From JACTMJ01 sp039812845 (lineage in GTDB: Bacteria; Acidobacteriota; Terriglobia; Bryobacterales; Bryobacteraceae): DNA of 24,797 bases. Numbering within the stretch: position 1 is the first letter of the stretch; the number at the start of each line of letters is the position of its first letter. Below the pieces are notes generated by a model. It did not search any database. It worked only from the letters and a program-made list of their open reading frames with translations, and was not told where the DNA came from. A program made the translations under genes and the position numbers. Positions 6,823 through 13,849 of the stretch are shown here, piece after piece. Where the stretch lies: the NCBI GenBank assembly GCA_039812845.1, contig JBDIBK010000059.1, forward strand, positions 1 through 24,797, in the 5' to 3' direction.

Positions 6823-7174
6823 GGCCTCCCAGCCATTATCCTCTGGACGCGGAGGGCATTTCCACGTGATTCGCTCGTTGGCCCTGTCCTTAAGCCGGGC
6901 TGAGTTCGACTTCGGATATGGTCTCAGAAATCTTTCCATTCGTATGGGATGACACGAGGAGGGCCGGTTCGCGCCCGGCTTCGGCGTTTGGATATGGAAT
7001 GGCTGCGGGTCAGCGGATTGGCCGGCCTGCGCGGAGGCCTTGGGCGGTGTTTGCGGTTGGCTCTTGCGGACGGTGCGCGGTGGGGGCTCTTTGGAGGTCC
7101 GCTTGGCTGGCTGACGGAATGGGACTGTTATTGCGCCGCCCGAAACCGTACAATGTTCCGCAAGGAGGAGCGTT
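6823..7174. other. Divergent intergenic region, ATPase operon / aldo-keto reductase
   Basis: About 350 bp between two divergent start codons, which must hold both promoters. The left third is AT-richer, like the ATPase gene; the right part is strongly GC-rich. Open frames crossing it on the + strand (from 6949) lack ribosome-binding sites and run out of frame through the reductase gene. No repeat or RNA gene is recognised. Confidence 0.5.
7126..7154 (+). promoter_or_regulatory. Possible promoter of the aldo/keto reductase gene
   Basis: TACAAT at 7149-7154 is a good -10 hexamer. The region about 17 bp upstream (TGTTAT, 7126-7131) is only a weak -35. The -10 lies just 7 nt before the AAGGAGG ribosome-binding site, so the leader would be very short. 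Weak evidence. Confidence 0.25.
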
Positions 7175-8224
7175 ATGACCGGCGGTATGACGGATCGATC
7201 CCGGCGGCAGTTTTTGGCGGGGGCGGCGGGACTGCCTGTCTTGACTACTTCCCTGGCCCAGTCTTCTTCGCTGGCGCAATCTACTTTGCAGGCTCAATCC
7301 ACATCGCAGACCCAGGCCGGCGGTGGGGGCGTTCCTACGCGGGAGTTGGGGAAGACGGGGGTTCGGGTGTCGGTGCTTGGGCTGGGCGGGCATCATCAGG
7401 CTCGGCCGAAGGAGGAGAGCGAATCGCTGCGCATCGTGCATACGGCCATCGACCATGGCATCACGTTCATGGACAACGCCTGGGACTACCACAACGGGCG
7501 TGCCGAGGAAGTGATGGGCAAGGCGCTGGCGATGGACGGATACCGGAAGAAGGCGTTCCTGATGACCAAGGTGTGCGACCGGGATTACGCCGGAGCGATG
7601 CGGCACCTGGAGGACAGCCTGCGCCGTCTGCAAACGGATGTGATCGACCTGTGGCAGTTCCACGAGTGCAACTACTTCAACGATCCGGAGTTTCTGGAAG
7701 AGAAAGGCGGGCTGCGCGCCGCGCTGGAGGCGAAGAAGCAGGGGAAGGTCCGCTTTATCGGGTTTACGGGCCACAAGCATCCGCGCATTCACCGCAAGAT
7801 GCTGGCCATGAATTTCCCGTGGGATGCCTGCCAGATGCCGATCAACATCATGGACCACAGCTTTGAGAGCTTTCGGCATGAGGTGGTGCCGGAATGCCAG
7901 CGGCGGGGCATCGGTGTGATCGGGATGAAGGGCTGCGGCGGCGACGGGCAGATGCTGCGGGACGGGGTGGTGACGGTGGAGGAGTGCTACCGCTACTTTC
8001 TCTCCCAGCCCACCAGCACGCAGGTGGTGGGGCTCGCCTCCATGGAAGACCTGAACCGGGCGCTGGCGATTGTCCGCGATTTCCAGCCGATGACGGAGCA
8101 GGAGCTCAGCGCGCTTTCGGGAAGACTGCGGGAGGTGGCCGGAGACGGACGATACGAAACCTTCAAGACCACGCAGCGCTTTGATGCGGGTTACCACCGG
8201 AAGCAGCACGGGTTCGCAAGCTGA
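7175..8224 (+). CDS. Tat-exported aldo/keto reductase
   Basis: A 349-residue oxidoreductase of the aldo/keto reductase superfamily, expected to reduce carbonyls with NAD(P)H. The catalytic tetrad is readable: Asp100 (FMDNAWDY), Tyr105, Lys132 (LMTKV) and His163 (WQFHEC). Residues 8-14 (RSRRQFL) fit the twin-arginine signal SRRxFL, followed by a hydrophobic stretch, so the folded, cofactor-loaded enzyme is probably exported. An odd Ser/Gln/Ala-rich linker (about 26-48, repeating SLAQ/TLQAQ-type units) separates the signal from the barrel, which begins at TRELGKTGVRVSVLGLGG. The ATG at 7175 is preceded by AAGGAGG at 8-nt spacing. The next gene, msrB, lies 129 bp downstream on the same strand, so co-transcription is possible but unproven. 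The physiological substrate is unknown. Confidence 0.9.
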   Translation: MTGGMTDRSRRQFLAGAAGLPVLTTSLAQSSSLAQSTLQAQSTSQTQAGGGGVPTRELGKTGVRVSVLGLGGHHQARPKEESESLRIVHTAIDHGITFMDNAWDYHNGRAEEVMGKALAMDGYRKKAFLMTKVCDRDYAGAMRHLEDSLRRLQTDVIDLWQFHECNYFNDPEFLEEKGGLRAALEAKKQGKVRFIGFTGHKHPRIHRKMLAMNFPWDACQMPINIMDHSFESFRHEVVPECQRRGIGVIGMKGCGGDGQMLRDGVVTVEECYRYFLSQPTSTQVVGLASMEDLNRALAIVRDFQPMTEQELSALSGRLREVAGDGRYETFKTTQRFDAGYHRKQHGFAS

Positions 8225-8318
8225 GGGGCGGGGGCGATTCTGAGTTCCGTGTGAGGCGGAGACGCGCCGGCCGGCCAGGATGCGGAGTTCTGAAACGAGC
8301 GGCGGTGGCGCGGCATCG

Positions 8319-8324
8319 GATAAT
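8319..8324 (+). promoter_or_regulatory. Possible -10 element of msrB
   Basis: GATAAT matches the TATAAT consensus at five of six positions and lies 30 nt before the msrB start in otherwise GC-rich DNA. No convincing -35 is found at normal spacing, so the call is tentative. If real, msrB has its own promoter rather than depending on the reductase gene. Confidence 0.3.
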
Positions 8325-8353
8325 CAATACTAAAGAGGGAGGGAATTTCCGCT

Positions 8354-8968
8354 ATGGCATTCAACTCACACTCTTCCTTCACGCGCCGGCACGCCATGCT
8401 CTCCAGCCTTCTCGGCCTGGGCCTGCCTGCACTGGCCTCGGAAACCTCTGGGAACGAGGCGGCCTCTTCCGCCGCGAAGGCCGCGAACAAGGGCAAGAAA
8501 GTGAAAACCGTCAAGATCGCCACGTTCGACAAAGCGGGCAGGCGCACGGGCGTCGAGACGGTGGAGCAGATCATCAAGACGGACGAGGAGTGGAAGAAGG
8601 AACTCCCGTCTCTTAGCTACGACGTCACGAGTTGCCAGGGAACGGAGCGCGCGTTCACGGGCAAGTACACCCACTTTAAGGGTGACGGGATTTACAAGTG
8701 TGTCCGCTGCGGCACGCCGCTCTTCGATTCGAAAACGAAGTACGAATCCGGTTCCGGCTGGCCGAGCTACTATCAGCCGATCGCCAAAGAGAACATCCGG
8801 GAGAGGGTGGACTTCTCCCAGGGCATGCACCGTGTCGAGATCATTTGCAGCCGCTGCGGAGCCCACTTGGGCCATGTCTTCGACGACGGGCCAAACCCCA
8901 CCGGCATGCGCTATTGCCTGAATTCCGCCGCGCTTGATTTCGACGCCCGCGAAGCGCAGCTGCCGTAG
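8354..8968 (+). CDS. msrB: Exported peptide-methionine (R)-S-oxide reductase
   Basis: A 204-residue MsrB that repairs methionine-R-sulfoxide in proteins. The SelR domain spans about 79-200: TERAFTGKY, the zinc ligand pairs CVRCG (Cys116/Cys119) and CSRCG (Cys165/Cys168), GSGWPSYYQP, HLGHVFDDGP, and the catalytic Cys188 in RYCLNSAAL. Cys94, just before GTER, is a good candidate resolving cysteine. Unlike cytosolic MsrB (about 140 residues) it carries a 75-residue N-terminal extension: FTRRHAML plus a hydrophobic stretch ending PALA, a twin-arginine-like or Sec signal, then an Ala/Lys-rich linker. It should therefore act in the periplasm. The start is supported by GAGGGAGGGA about 9 nt upstream. 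A 7-bp hairpin overlaps the stop codon (8955-8973) but lacks a T tract. Confidence 0.93.
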   Translation: MAFNSHSSFTRRHAMLSSLLGLGLPALASETSGNEAASSAAKAANKGKKVKTVKIATFDKAGRRTGVETVEQIIKTDEEWKKELPSLSYDVTSCQGTERAFTGKYTHFKGDGIYKCVRCGTPLFDSKTKYESGSGWPSYYQPIAKENIRERVDFSQGMHRVEIICSRCGAHLGHVFDDGPNPTGMRYCLNSAALDFDAREAQLP

Positions 8969-9128
8969 CTGCGGCGTGCCTTCTTGGAGCGCAAGTGACC
9001 CGATTCGCCGCCCGGGCCGTGCCCGCACAGGGCTGGGATAGCCTGGGCGCTTCCGATTCCGCGCGGACGGGGAGCAATTCGCGAGAGAGAGCCTCCAAAG
9101 GCTGTCGAAACGCGACCCGCGATCCGCC

Positions 9129-9157
9129 TTGACTTTCCCCAGCAGCCATTGCACAAT
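9129..9157 (+). promoter_or_regulatory. Sigma70-like promoter candidate for the 9351 receptor gene
   Basis: TTGACT (9129-9134) is one base from the TTGACA consensus and is followed after exactly 17 bp by CACAAT (9152-9157), which matches four of six -10 positions. It would give a leader of nearly 190 nt that includes the hairpin at 9264-9293. Confidence 0.4.
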
Positions 9158-9263
9158 CGACAAAACTGGGGCCGCATGTTCTTTCTTCCTTTGGAAATTG
9201 CGGTAATCCGCGCGCCCAAATGAAAGGAAGCGGCAAGGCTTCCGTCCGTTCGTTCCGTTTCGT

Positions 9264-9293
9264 CGCCGACGTCATCGCCTGATGAAGTCGGCG
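9264..9293 (+). other. Leader hairpin upstream of TonB receptor gene
   Basis: CGCCGAC (9264-9270) pairs with GTCGGCG (9287-9293). Inside it, TCATC pairs with GATGA around a GCCT loop, giving 7 + 5 base pairs interrupted by one mismatch. TTATTGCTT follows. It lies 57 nt before the receptor start codon. It could be a weak attenuator, a terminator of msrB transcription, or a structural leader; the sequence does not decide. Confidence 0.4.
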
Positions 9294-9350
9294 TTATTGC
9301 TTGATGACGCAAAGTTCTCCAAAGTTCGAGTTTTTGCAATAGGAGCGGCC

Positions 9351-12300
9351 ATGTACCGAGTCATTCAACGAATGCTGATTGTCTGTTGTTTTCTGGTGAC
9401 TTGCGCCTCCGCGCAATCCATCAGCACCGGAACCTTCCTTGGCAATGTTCGCGACCAGACCGGCGCGAGCGTTCCCGATGCCAGGATCCGCATAACCAGT
9501 GAAAGCACCGGCTTTACCAGGGAGACCGTGAGCGGTGCGGAGGGAGCTTACCGGCTGCTGCAAATTCCCGTAGGCACTTACCGGATCGAGTTTGAGAAAC
9601 CTGGATTTCAGAAGACGGTTCAATCCGCGGTCTCCATCAGCGCGGGCCAATCGCTGCGCGTGGATGGCGAGTTGAAAGTGGGCGCCGTTAGTGAAACGGT
9701 GCATGTGGAATCGTCGGTGGCGCAAGTGGATACGGCCTCCGCCAGCGTCAACTCCACGATCTACGGTTCCCAAGTTCAGGAACTGGCGCTGAACACGCGG
9801 AGCTTCACCCAACTGATCACGCTGCAGCCGGGCGTGGCGTCAAACCAAGCGCAGCAACCCGGCTTCGGTTCGAACACGAGCGTTCCCTTCTCCTTTAACG
9901 GCGGCCAGCAGAGCTCCAACAATTGGCTGCTGGACGGCGGGCGAAATGTGGACACCTACAACGGCAACAACCTGACCATGGTGAACCTGGACGCCATCGC
10001 CGAAGTGCACATTGAGCGCAACGCCTATTCGGCCGAGTTCGGCCGCAACTCCGGCGCGCAGGTGAATGTCATCACGCGATCCGGGACGAATTCCTATCAC
10101 GGCACGGCGTTCGAGTTTTTCCGCAACGATCACCTGGACGCGCGTAATTTCTTCGCGACCACGAAACCCAAGAACCGGTACAACAATTACGGTTGGACGC
10201 TGGGCGGCCCGATTAAGAGAGACAAGCTCTTTTTCTTCCTCTCGAACGAATACCGGCGCATCATCCAGACCACCGGAACGCGCACCGCGATCGTGCCGAC
10301 GGACGCACAGATGGCGGGCGATTTTTCCTCCGGCAGAACCATCAAGGACCCCCTGACGAACACTCCCTTCGCGGGCAACCAGATTCCAAGCGGGAGACTC
10401 GATCAGAACGCGCTGGCGCTGCTGAAGACTTACTATGCGCGGCCGATTCCCGGCTTCCGGCAGGGAGCGCTCAACTTTTCCAGTTCCGCGCCGGACGGCA
10501 CGCGGTACCGCTCCGCCCTCGGGAGGCTGGATTACAACGTCACGCCGAATCTCAGTTGGTTCGGCCGCTACAACATCGACAGCACGCGGCTCAACAGCCC
10601 GTTCGGACTCTTCGCGAACAATGCGATGCCGAATGTTGCGTCCTCCGACCAATCGCACATCATGTACACGGCGAATTCGTCGGTGAACTGGACGGTGCGG
10701 CCCACTCTGCTGAACCAGATCACGGCTGCCTGGTATCACGGCTCCATGGCGATCTCAACGATGCCGTCGGCGTCGCGCCTGCGCGCCCCGGATTTCAAGG
10801 TGCCCCGCTATTTCGACACGGTAACCGATTCCGCCGGGTTCATTCCATCGATCAGCATGGCGCAGAGCTACGCCGGCATCGCCATCAACTGGCCGCAGAA
10901 CATCTCTCACTACACGTTTGAAGTGATGGACAACGTTAGCTGGATATTCGACAAGCACGTTGTGAAATTCGGCGGCGCCATCAGCCATGACAGCAAGCGG
11001 CAGAACTCTAGCGCGATCAACAACAATGGCACCTTCGCCTTCAATTCCTCCGCTACCAACGACGCGCTCGCGGACCTGCTGACGGGTTCCGCGTTCTCCT
11101 ATTCGGAAACGTCCGACCATCGCAGCGGGGCGGCCGTTTTCACCGACGCCGCGCTCTACGTCCAGGACCAATACCGCGTGCTGCCCCGCTTGACGGTTAC
11201 GGCGGGGGTTCGCTGGGAGTTCTTCCAGCCGGAGCGCGGCAACGACGGTTTGATTTCCTATTTTGATCCGAAGCGGTTCGACAGCGCGGACGCGGCCACC
11301 GTTCTGCCGAACGGGGAGGTTGTGCTCGGAACCGAAAATTTCGGCAACGGCATTGTCGTCGCGGGAGCGAAAGACAATCCCTACGGCCATGCCACAACGA
11401 ACTCGCGCTACAACACGTTTGCGCCGCGCGTGGGCTTCTCCTACGCGCTCACCAGCGACAACCGCACGGTAGTGCGCGGGGGCTACGGGCTGTTCTACGA
11501 CCGGTGGTCGCAGTTCGTCTCCAGCACCCGCAACAACTTCCCGTTCAACCGCAGCATCTCCATCTACAACACGAGCTTCTCCAACCCGACGGGAGGCACC
11601 CGGCGCATCTTTCCGAGCACGATCGTCACGATGACATCGCCCTGGGATATCCCGTACATGCAGAAGTGGTCAATGGATATTCAGCGTCAATTTCGGGGGG
11701 ACCTGGTGGTGATGGTTGGCTATGTGGGGTCAAAGGGAAACCATTTGATCCGCACGCGGGATTGGAACCAGCCGATGCCCGACGCGCGAATCGCCGGCGG
11801 TTCCGTGAGCGCCAACGCGCTGCGCCCCTTCCCCGGCTTTGCGGGAATCACCGCGTACAACACGACGGCAAACTCCACCTACCACTCTCTGCAAAGTTCG
11901 GTGGTGAGGCAGTTCTCACGGGGCTTCACGGTGCAGGGATCCTACACGTGGAGCAAGTCGATCGACGATGCGGTGACGCCGTTTGATATTTATTCGTCCT
12001 ACCGCACCATCCGGGGACTTTCCAACTTCGACCGGCGGCATGTGTTCGTCGCGAGCTACGTCTGGGAGATCCCCTTTGCGAGCGGCATGAGCGGCTGGCA
12101 GAGAAAGGCCCTCCACGGCTGGCAGGTGTCCGGAATCACGAATTTCCAAAGCGGGAACCCATTCAGCGTGGGAATCTCGCCGGACCGCGCAGGCACGGGG
12201 GCGGGTGGCCAACGCGCCGCCTTGCTCGGCCCGGTAACCCAGGCGAAGGAGAAGCTGGCATGGTTCAGCACGAGTTCGTTCGGGCTCCCCGCGCTGGGCA

Positions 12301-12545
12301 CGTTCGGCAACTCGGGCCGGAACATCCTCGTCGGTCCCGGGATCCACAACTGGGATCTCACGTTCAGCAAGCGGACCGAATTGGCGGAGAACGTCGCGCT
12401 GCAGTTCCGGGCGGAGTTCTTCAACATCTTTAACCACACGCAGTGGTCCGGGGTGGGCGCGACGCTGGGGTCGGGAACCTTCGGCCAGGTGACGGGCGCA
12501 AGAGATCCGCGGATCACGCAATTGGGCTTGCGCCTCACGTTCTGA
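9351..12545 (+). CDS. Oar-like TonB-dependent receptor 1
   Basis: A 1064-residue outer-membrane receptor of the acidobacterial Oar/carboxypeptidase-regulatory-domain type, thought to import ligands with TonB energy. A signal peptide ends TCASA before Gln22. A carboxypeptidase-regulatory-like domain follows (about 26-110: GTFLGNVRDQTGASVPDA, GAYRLLQIPVGTYRIEF). The plug then runs to about 245 (SFTQLITLQPGV, NNWLLDGGRNVD, EFGRNSGAQVNVITRSGTN). The rest is a large barrel ending GLRLTF, with the terminal Phe expected of Bam substrates. No TonB-box-like segment is obvious. The start is ATG 9351, with AGGAG 5 nt upstream. A strong terminator follows at 12643. The substrate is unknown, and no SusD or enzyme operon is attached. 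Confidence 0.9.
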   Translation: MYRVIQRMLIVCCFLVTCASAQSISTGTFLGNVRDQTGASVPDARIRITSESTGFTRETVSGAEGAYRLLQIPVGTYRIEFEKPGFQKTVQSAVSISAGQSLRVDGELKVGAVSETVHVESSVAQVDTASASVNSTIYGSQVQELALNTRSFTQLITLQPGVASNQAQQPGFGSNTSVPFSFNGGQQSSNNWLLDGGRNVDTYNGNNLTMVNLDAIAEVHIERNAYSAEFGRNSGAQVNVITRSGTNSYHGTAFEFFRNDHLDARNFFATTKPKNRYNNYGWTLGGPIKRDKLFFFLSNEYRRIIQTTGTRTAIVPTDAQMAGDFSSGRTIKDPLTNTPFAGNQIPSGRLDQNALALLKTYYARPIPGFRQGALNFSSSAPDGTRYRSALGRLDYNVTPNLSWFGRYNIDSTRLNSPFGLFANNAMPNVASSDQSHIMYTANSSVNWTVRPTLLNQITAAWYHGSMAISTMPSASRLRAPDFKVPRYFDTVTDSAGFIPSISMAQSYAGIAINWPQNISHYTFEVMDNVSWIFDKHVVKFGGAISHDSKRQNSSAINNNGTFAFNSSATNDALADLLTGSAFSYSETSDHRSGAAVFTDAALYVQDQYRVLPRLTVTAGVRWEFFQPERGNDGLISYFDPKRFDSADAATVLPNGEVVLGTENFGNGIVVAGAKDNPYGHATTNSRYNTFAPRVGFSYALTSDNRTVVRGGYGLFYDRWSQFVSSTRNNFPFNRSISIYNTSFSNPTGGTRRIFPSTIVTMTSPWDIPYMQKWSMDIQRQFRGDLVVMVGYVGSKGNHLIRTRDWNQPMPDARIAGGSVSANALRPFPGFAGITAYNTTANSTYHSLQSSVVRQFSRGFTVQGSYTWSKSIDDAVTPFDIYSSYRTIRGLSNFDRRHVFVASYVWEIPFASGMSGWQRKALHGWQVSGITNFQSGNPFSVGISPDRAGTGAGGQRAALLGPVTQAKEKLAWFSTSSFGLPALGTFGNSGRNILVGPGIHNWDLTFSKRTELAENVALQFRAEFFNIFNHTQWSGVGATLGSGTFGQVTGARDPRITQLGLRLTF

Positions 12546-12642
12546 CCGTCGCGACCGGAGAGCCGCGCGGCACATGACGGCGGCATTCCGGCGGCAGCGT
12601 CTGTGCCGCGCGGTGAGCGGAATCTGACCAGCGAGAGAATAT

Positions 12643-12687
12643 GACGGGCTGCCTCCGGGAACCGCCGGAGGCAGCCCGTCTTTGTTT
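12643..12687 (+). terminator. Strong intrinsic terminator downstream of receptor 1
   Basis: A perfect 16-bp stem (12643-12658 pairs with 12665-12680, core CGGGCTGCCTCCGG) with a GAACCG loop, followed by TTTGTTT. It lies 97 nt past the stop of the 9351 gene and fits a rho-independent terminator for it. Its stem is nearly identical to the hairpin at 13811-13843, and the DNA to its right is a receptor 3'-end remnant in the same relative position as there, so it probably originated as that lost gene's terminator. Confidence 0.85.
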
Positions 12688-12838
12688 GGAAGCGCCAGCG
12701 CGGCCCGAAGCGGAATATGCCGGAGGGACCCAAGGCTCAACTTGTTGAGGCTTGATCCCGAGGAGGGCACGCTAATCGGCGCTCCCGGTTATACCGCAAA
12801 CAAGCCGTTAAACGGCTAGCCGCCAGGGTTGGCGATGG
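12687..12838 (-). pseudogene. Decayed 3' end of a TonB-dependent receptor gene
   Basis: Reading the minus strand from 12838, the DNA spells GG-stop-PFNGLFAV-stop-PGAPISVPSSGSSLN, matching GGWQFNGLFAAYTGAP and TSSGSSLN of the receptor at 13850-17365. Two in-frame stops replace Trp and Tyr. It then jumps, in another frame, to FRFGPRWRF, matching the terminal FRFGLRLGF. About 340 bp between these two segments are missing relative to the intact gene. At DNA level, 12742-12838 aligns with 14229-14322 and 12689-12735 with 13853-13900. The hairpin at 12643-12680 corresponds to the intact gene's terminator. Nothing of the upstream receptor is recognised between 12838 and 12969. This is a relic of a lost or partly duplicated receptor gene and is not expected to make protein. 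Confidence 0.8.
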
Positions 12839-12969
12839 AGCGCGAGGATGCAGCCCCGATGAGCCTGTCTCAGGGCGTGGACGGTGTTCCGTTCCGTGGA
12901 GACCGAGAGCGGCGTGGCCCCAGTCGCATGGCCGGACCTGGCCAGACCGGGGCGCATGAATTCCGCTTC

Positions 12970-13608
12970 CTACGGAAGCTCGCGGATCCGGATGTTTCGA
13001 AATTCTGCCCGGCTTCGGTGGCCTAAAATGCCGATATATCCGGCGGTCCGGCGCAGGCCTGGATGCCTCTTGAGGACTTCGGGCTCCTTGACGAGAGAAA
13101 GGTCGAAATCGACGATGACGACCCCGTTCAGCGTCACGCGGATGTGGCTTCCGTCGGCCATGATTTCTTCCTCATTCCACTCGCCGGCCGGCTTCTGAAA
13201 GCGGGTGCGGGCGGGAACGACGTCGTAGATGGATCCGGTGTGCTGCTCCGAGTGCAGCAGGCCTTTGTATTTTTCATGCGTGTCGTCCAGGAGCTGGATC
13301 TCCATCCCCACATAGGCGGAGTCGCCGGTGCCTGGGTATCGGATGCCGATCCCGGAATTGCCCCCGGGCTCCAGCCGGTAATCGAAACGAAGGACAAAGT
13401 TGGCATACTGTTTTGCCGTTACCAAGTTGCCGCCCGTGCCCGGAGGGGCGGTGAGCAAGCCGTCCTTTACGATGTAGCGATCCTCCGGTTTCGCGGGCGA
13501 TTGCCAGCCGGTAAGCGTTTTCCCGTCAAACAGCGAAACGAATCCCGGTTCGGGCGGCACGGCCAGCGCGGAAATCGCCGCCAACAAGATCAGACAAAGA
13601 CATTTCAT
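12970..13608 (-). CDS. Secreted DUF1080 (3-keto-disaccharide hydrolase) domain protein
   Basis: A 212-residue exported single-domain DUF1080 protein. A signal peptide (first about 17 residues, MKCLCLILLAAISALA) is followed by the hallmark start FVSLFDGKTLTGWQ (23-36), then GNSGIGIRYPG, GMEIQLLDD, GSIYDV, and the closing strand GYIGILGHRSRAEFRNIRIREL. The fold is a concanavalin-type jelly roll; members are annotated as 3-keto-disaccharide hydrolases or glycan-binding proteins. The start ATG 13608 has GGAGG 9 nt upstream; longer frames reaching 13950 run into the receptor gene and lack signals. It lies downstream of the minus-strand receptor, 241 bp away and across a terminator, so it likely has its own promoter. 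A glycan link to the receptors is plausible but not shown. Confidence 0.9.
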   Translation of the reverse strand: MKCLCLILLAAISALAVPPEPGFVSLFDGKTLTGWQSPAKPEDRYIVKDGLLTAPPGTGGNLVTAKQYANFVLRFDYRLEPGGNSGIGIRYPGTGDSAYVGMEIQLLDDTHEKYKGLLHSEQHTGSIYDVVPARTRFQKPAGEWNEEEIMADGSHIRVTLNGVVIVDFDLSLVKEPEVLKRHPGLRRTAGYIGILGHRSRAEFRNIRIRELP

Positions 13609-13754
13609 CCTTCGCTCCTCCATCCTTCCGCCCGCAGTCGACGCCAGCGCAGAGCGGCCGCCGCGAGCGAGGATCGAGTTCCAGGTTATCAAGAGTGGAC
13701 GCCTGCAATACGGGGCGGTCTTGGCTAAGGGAAATATCGGTTCAGCCGGAGCGG

Positions 13755-13783
13755 GCCGCCCGGCGCGGAAGACCGCGGGCGGC
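13755..13783. other. GC-rich hairpin between DUF1080 and receptor 2 genes
   Basis: GCCGCCC (13755-13761) pairs with GGGCGGC (13777-13783), and inside it GCGG pairs with CCGC around an AAGA loop, with a 3-nt bulge. No T tract on either side, so not a standard terminator. It lies in the 241-bp gap upstream of the DUF1080 gene; function unknown. Confidence 0.3.
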
Positions 13784-13800
13784 ACGGCCAGCCATGCGGC

Positions 13801-13843
13801 ACGAAAGAGGCGGGCTGCCTCCGGGGAAACCGGAAGCAGCCCG
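13801..13843 (-). terminator. Intrinsic terminator of receptor 2 gene
   Basis: CGGGCTGCCTCCGG (13811-13824) pairs with CCGGAAGCAGCCCG (13830-13843) with one wobble and a 5-nt loop. On the minus strand it follows the stop codon by 6 nt and precedes CCTCTTTCGT, a moderate T-rich tail. Its stem core is shared with 12643-12680. Confidence 0.75.
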
Positions 13844-13849
13844 TCCGGG

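Larger units (their letters stand above)
8969..9350. other. Intergenic region upstream of the first TonB receptor
   Basis: About 380 bp without a supported gene. It contains a promoter-like pair at 9129-9157 and a hairpin at 9264-9293, described separately. An in-frame ATG at 9282 would extend the receptor by 23 residues, but lacks a ribosome-binding site and would bury the signal peptide. Confidence 0.5.

Noticed and set aside
6823..6939. N-terminal 39-residue extension of the ATPase
   Set aside because: No ribosome-binding site at 6939 and no recognisable domain in the extra residues; ATG 6822 has GGGAGG nearby, though at short spacing.
6949..7866. 305-residue + strand frame overlapping the aldo/keto reductase start
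   Set aside because: Out of frame with the reductase, which has a Tat signal, full catalytic tetrad and strong ribosome-binding site; no support for the alternative frame.
9282..9350. Upstream ATG extending receptor 1 by 23 residues
   Set aside because: It overlaps the leader hairpin, lacks a ribosome-binding site and would place residues before the signal peptide; AGGAG before ATG 9351 is clearly better.
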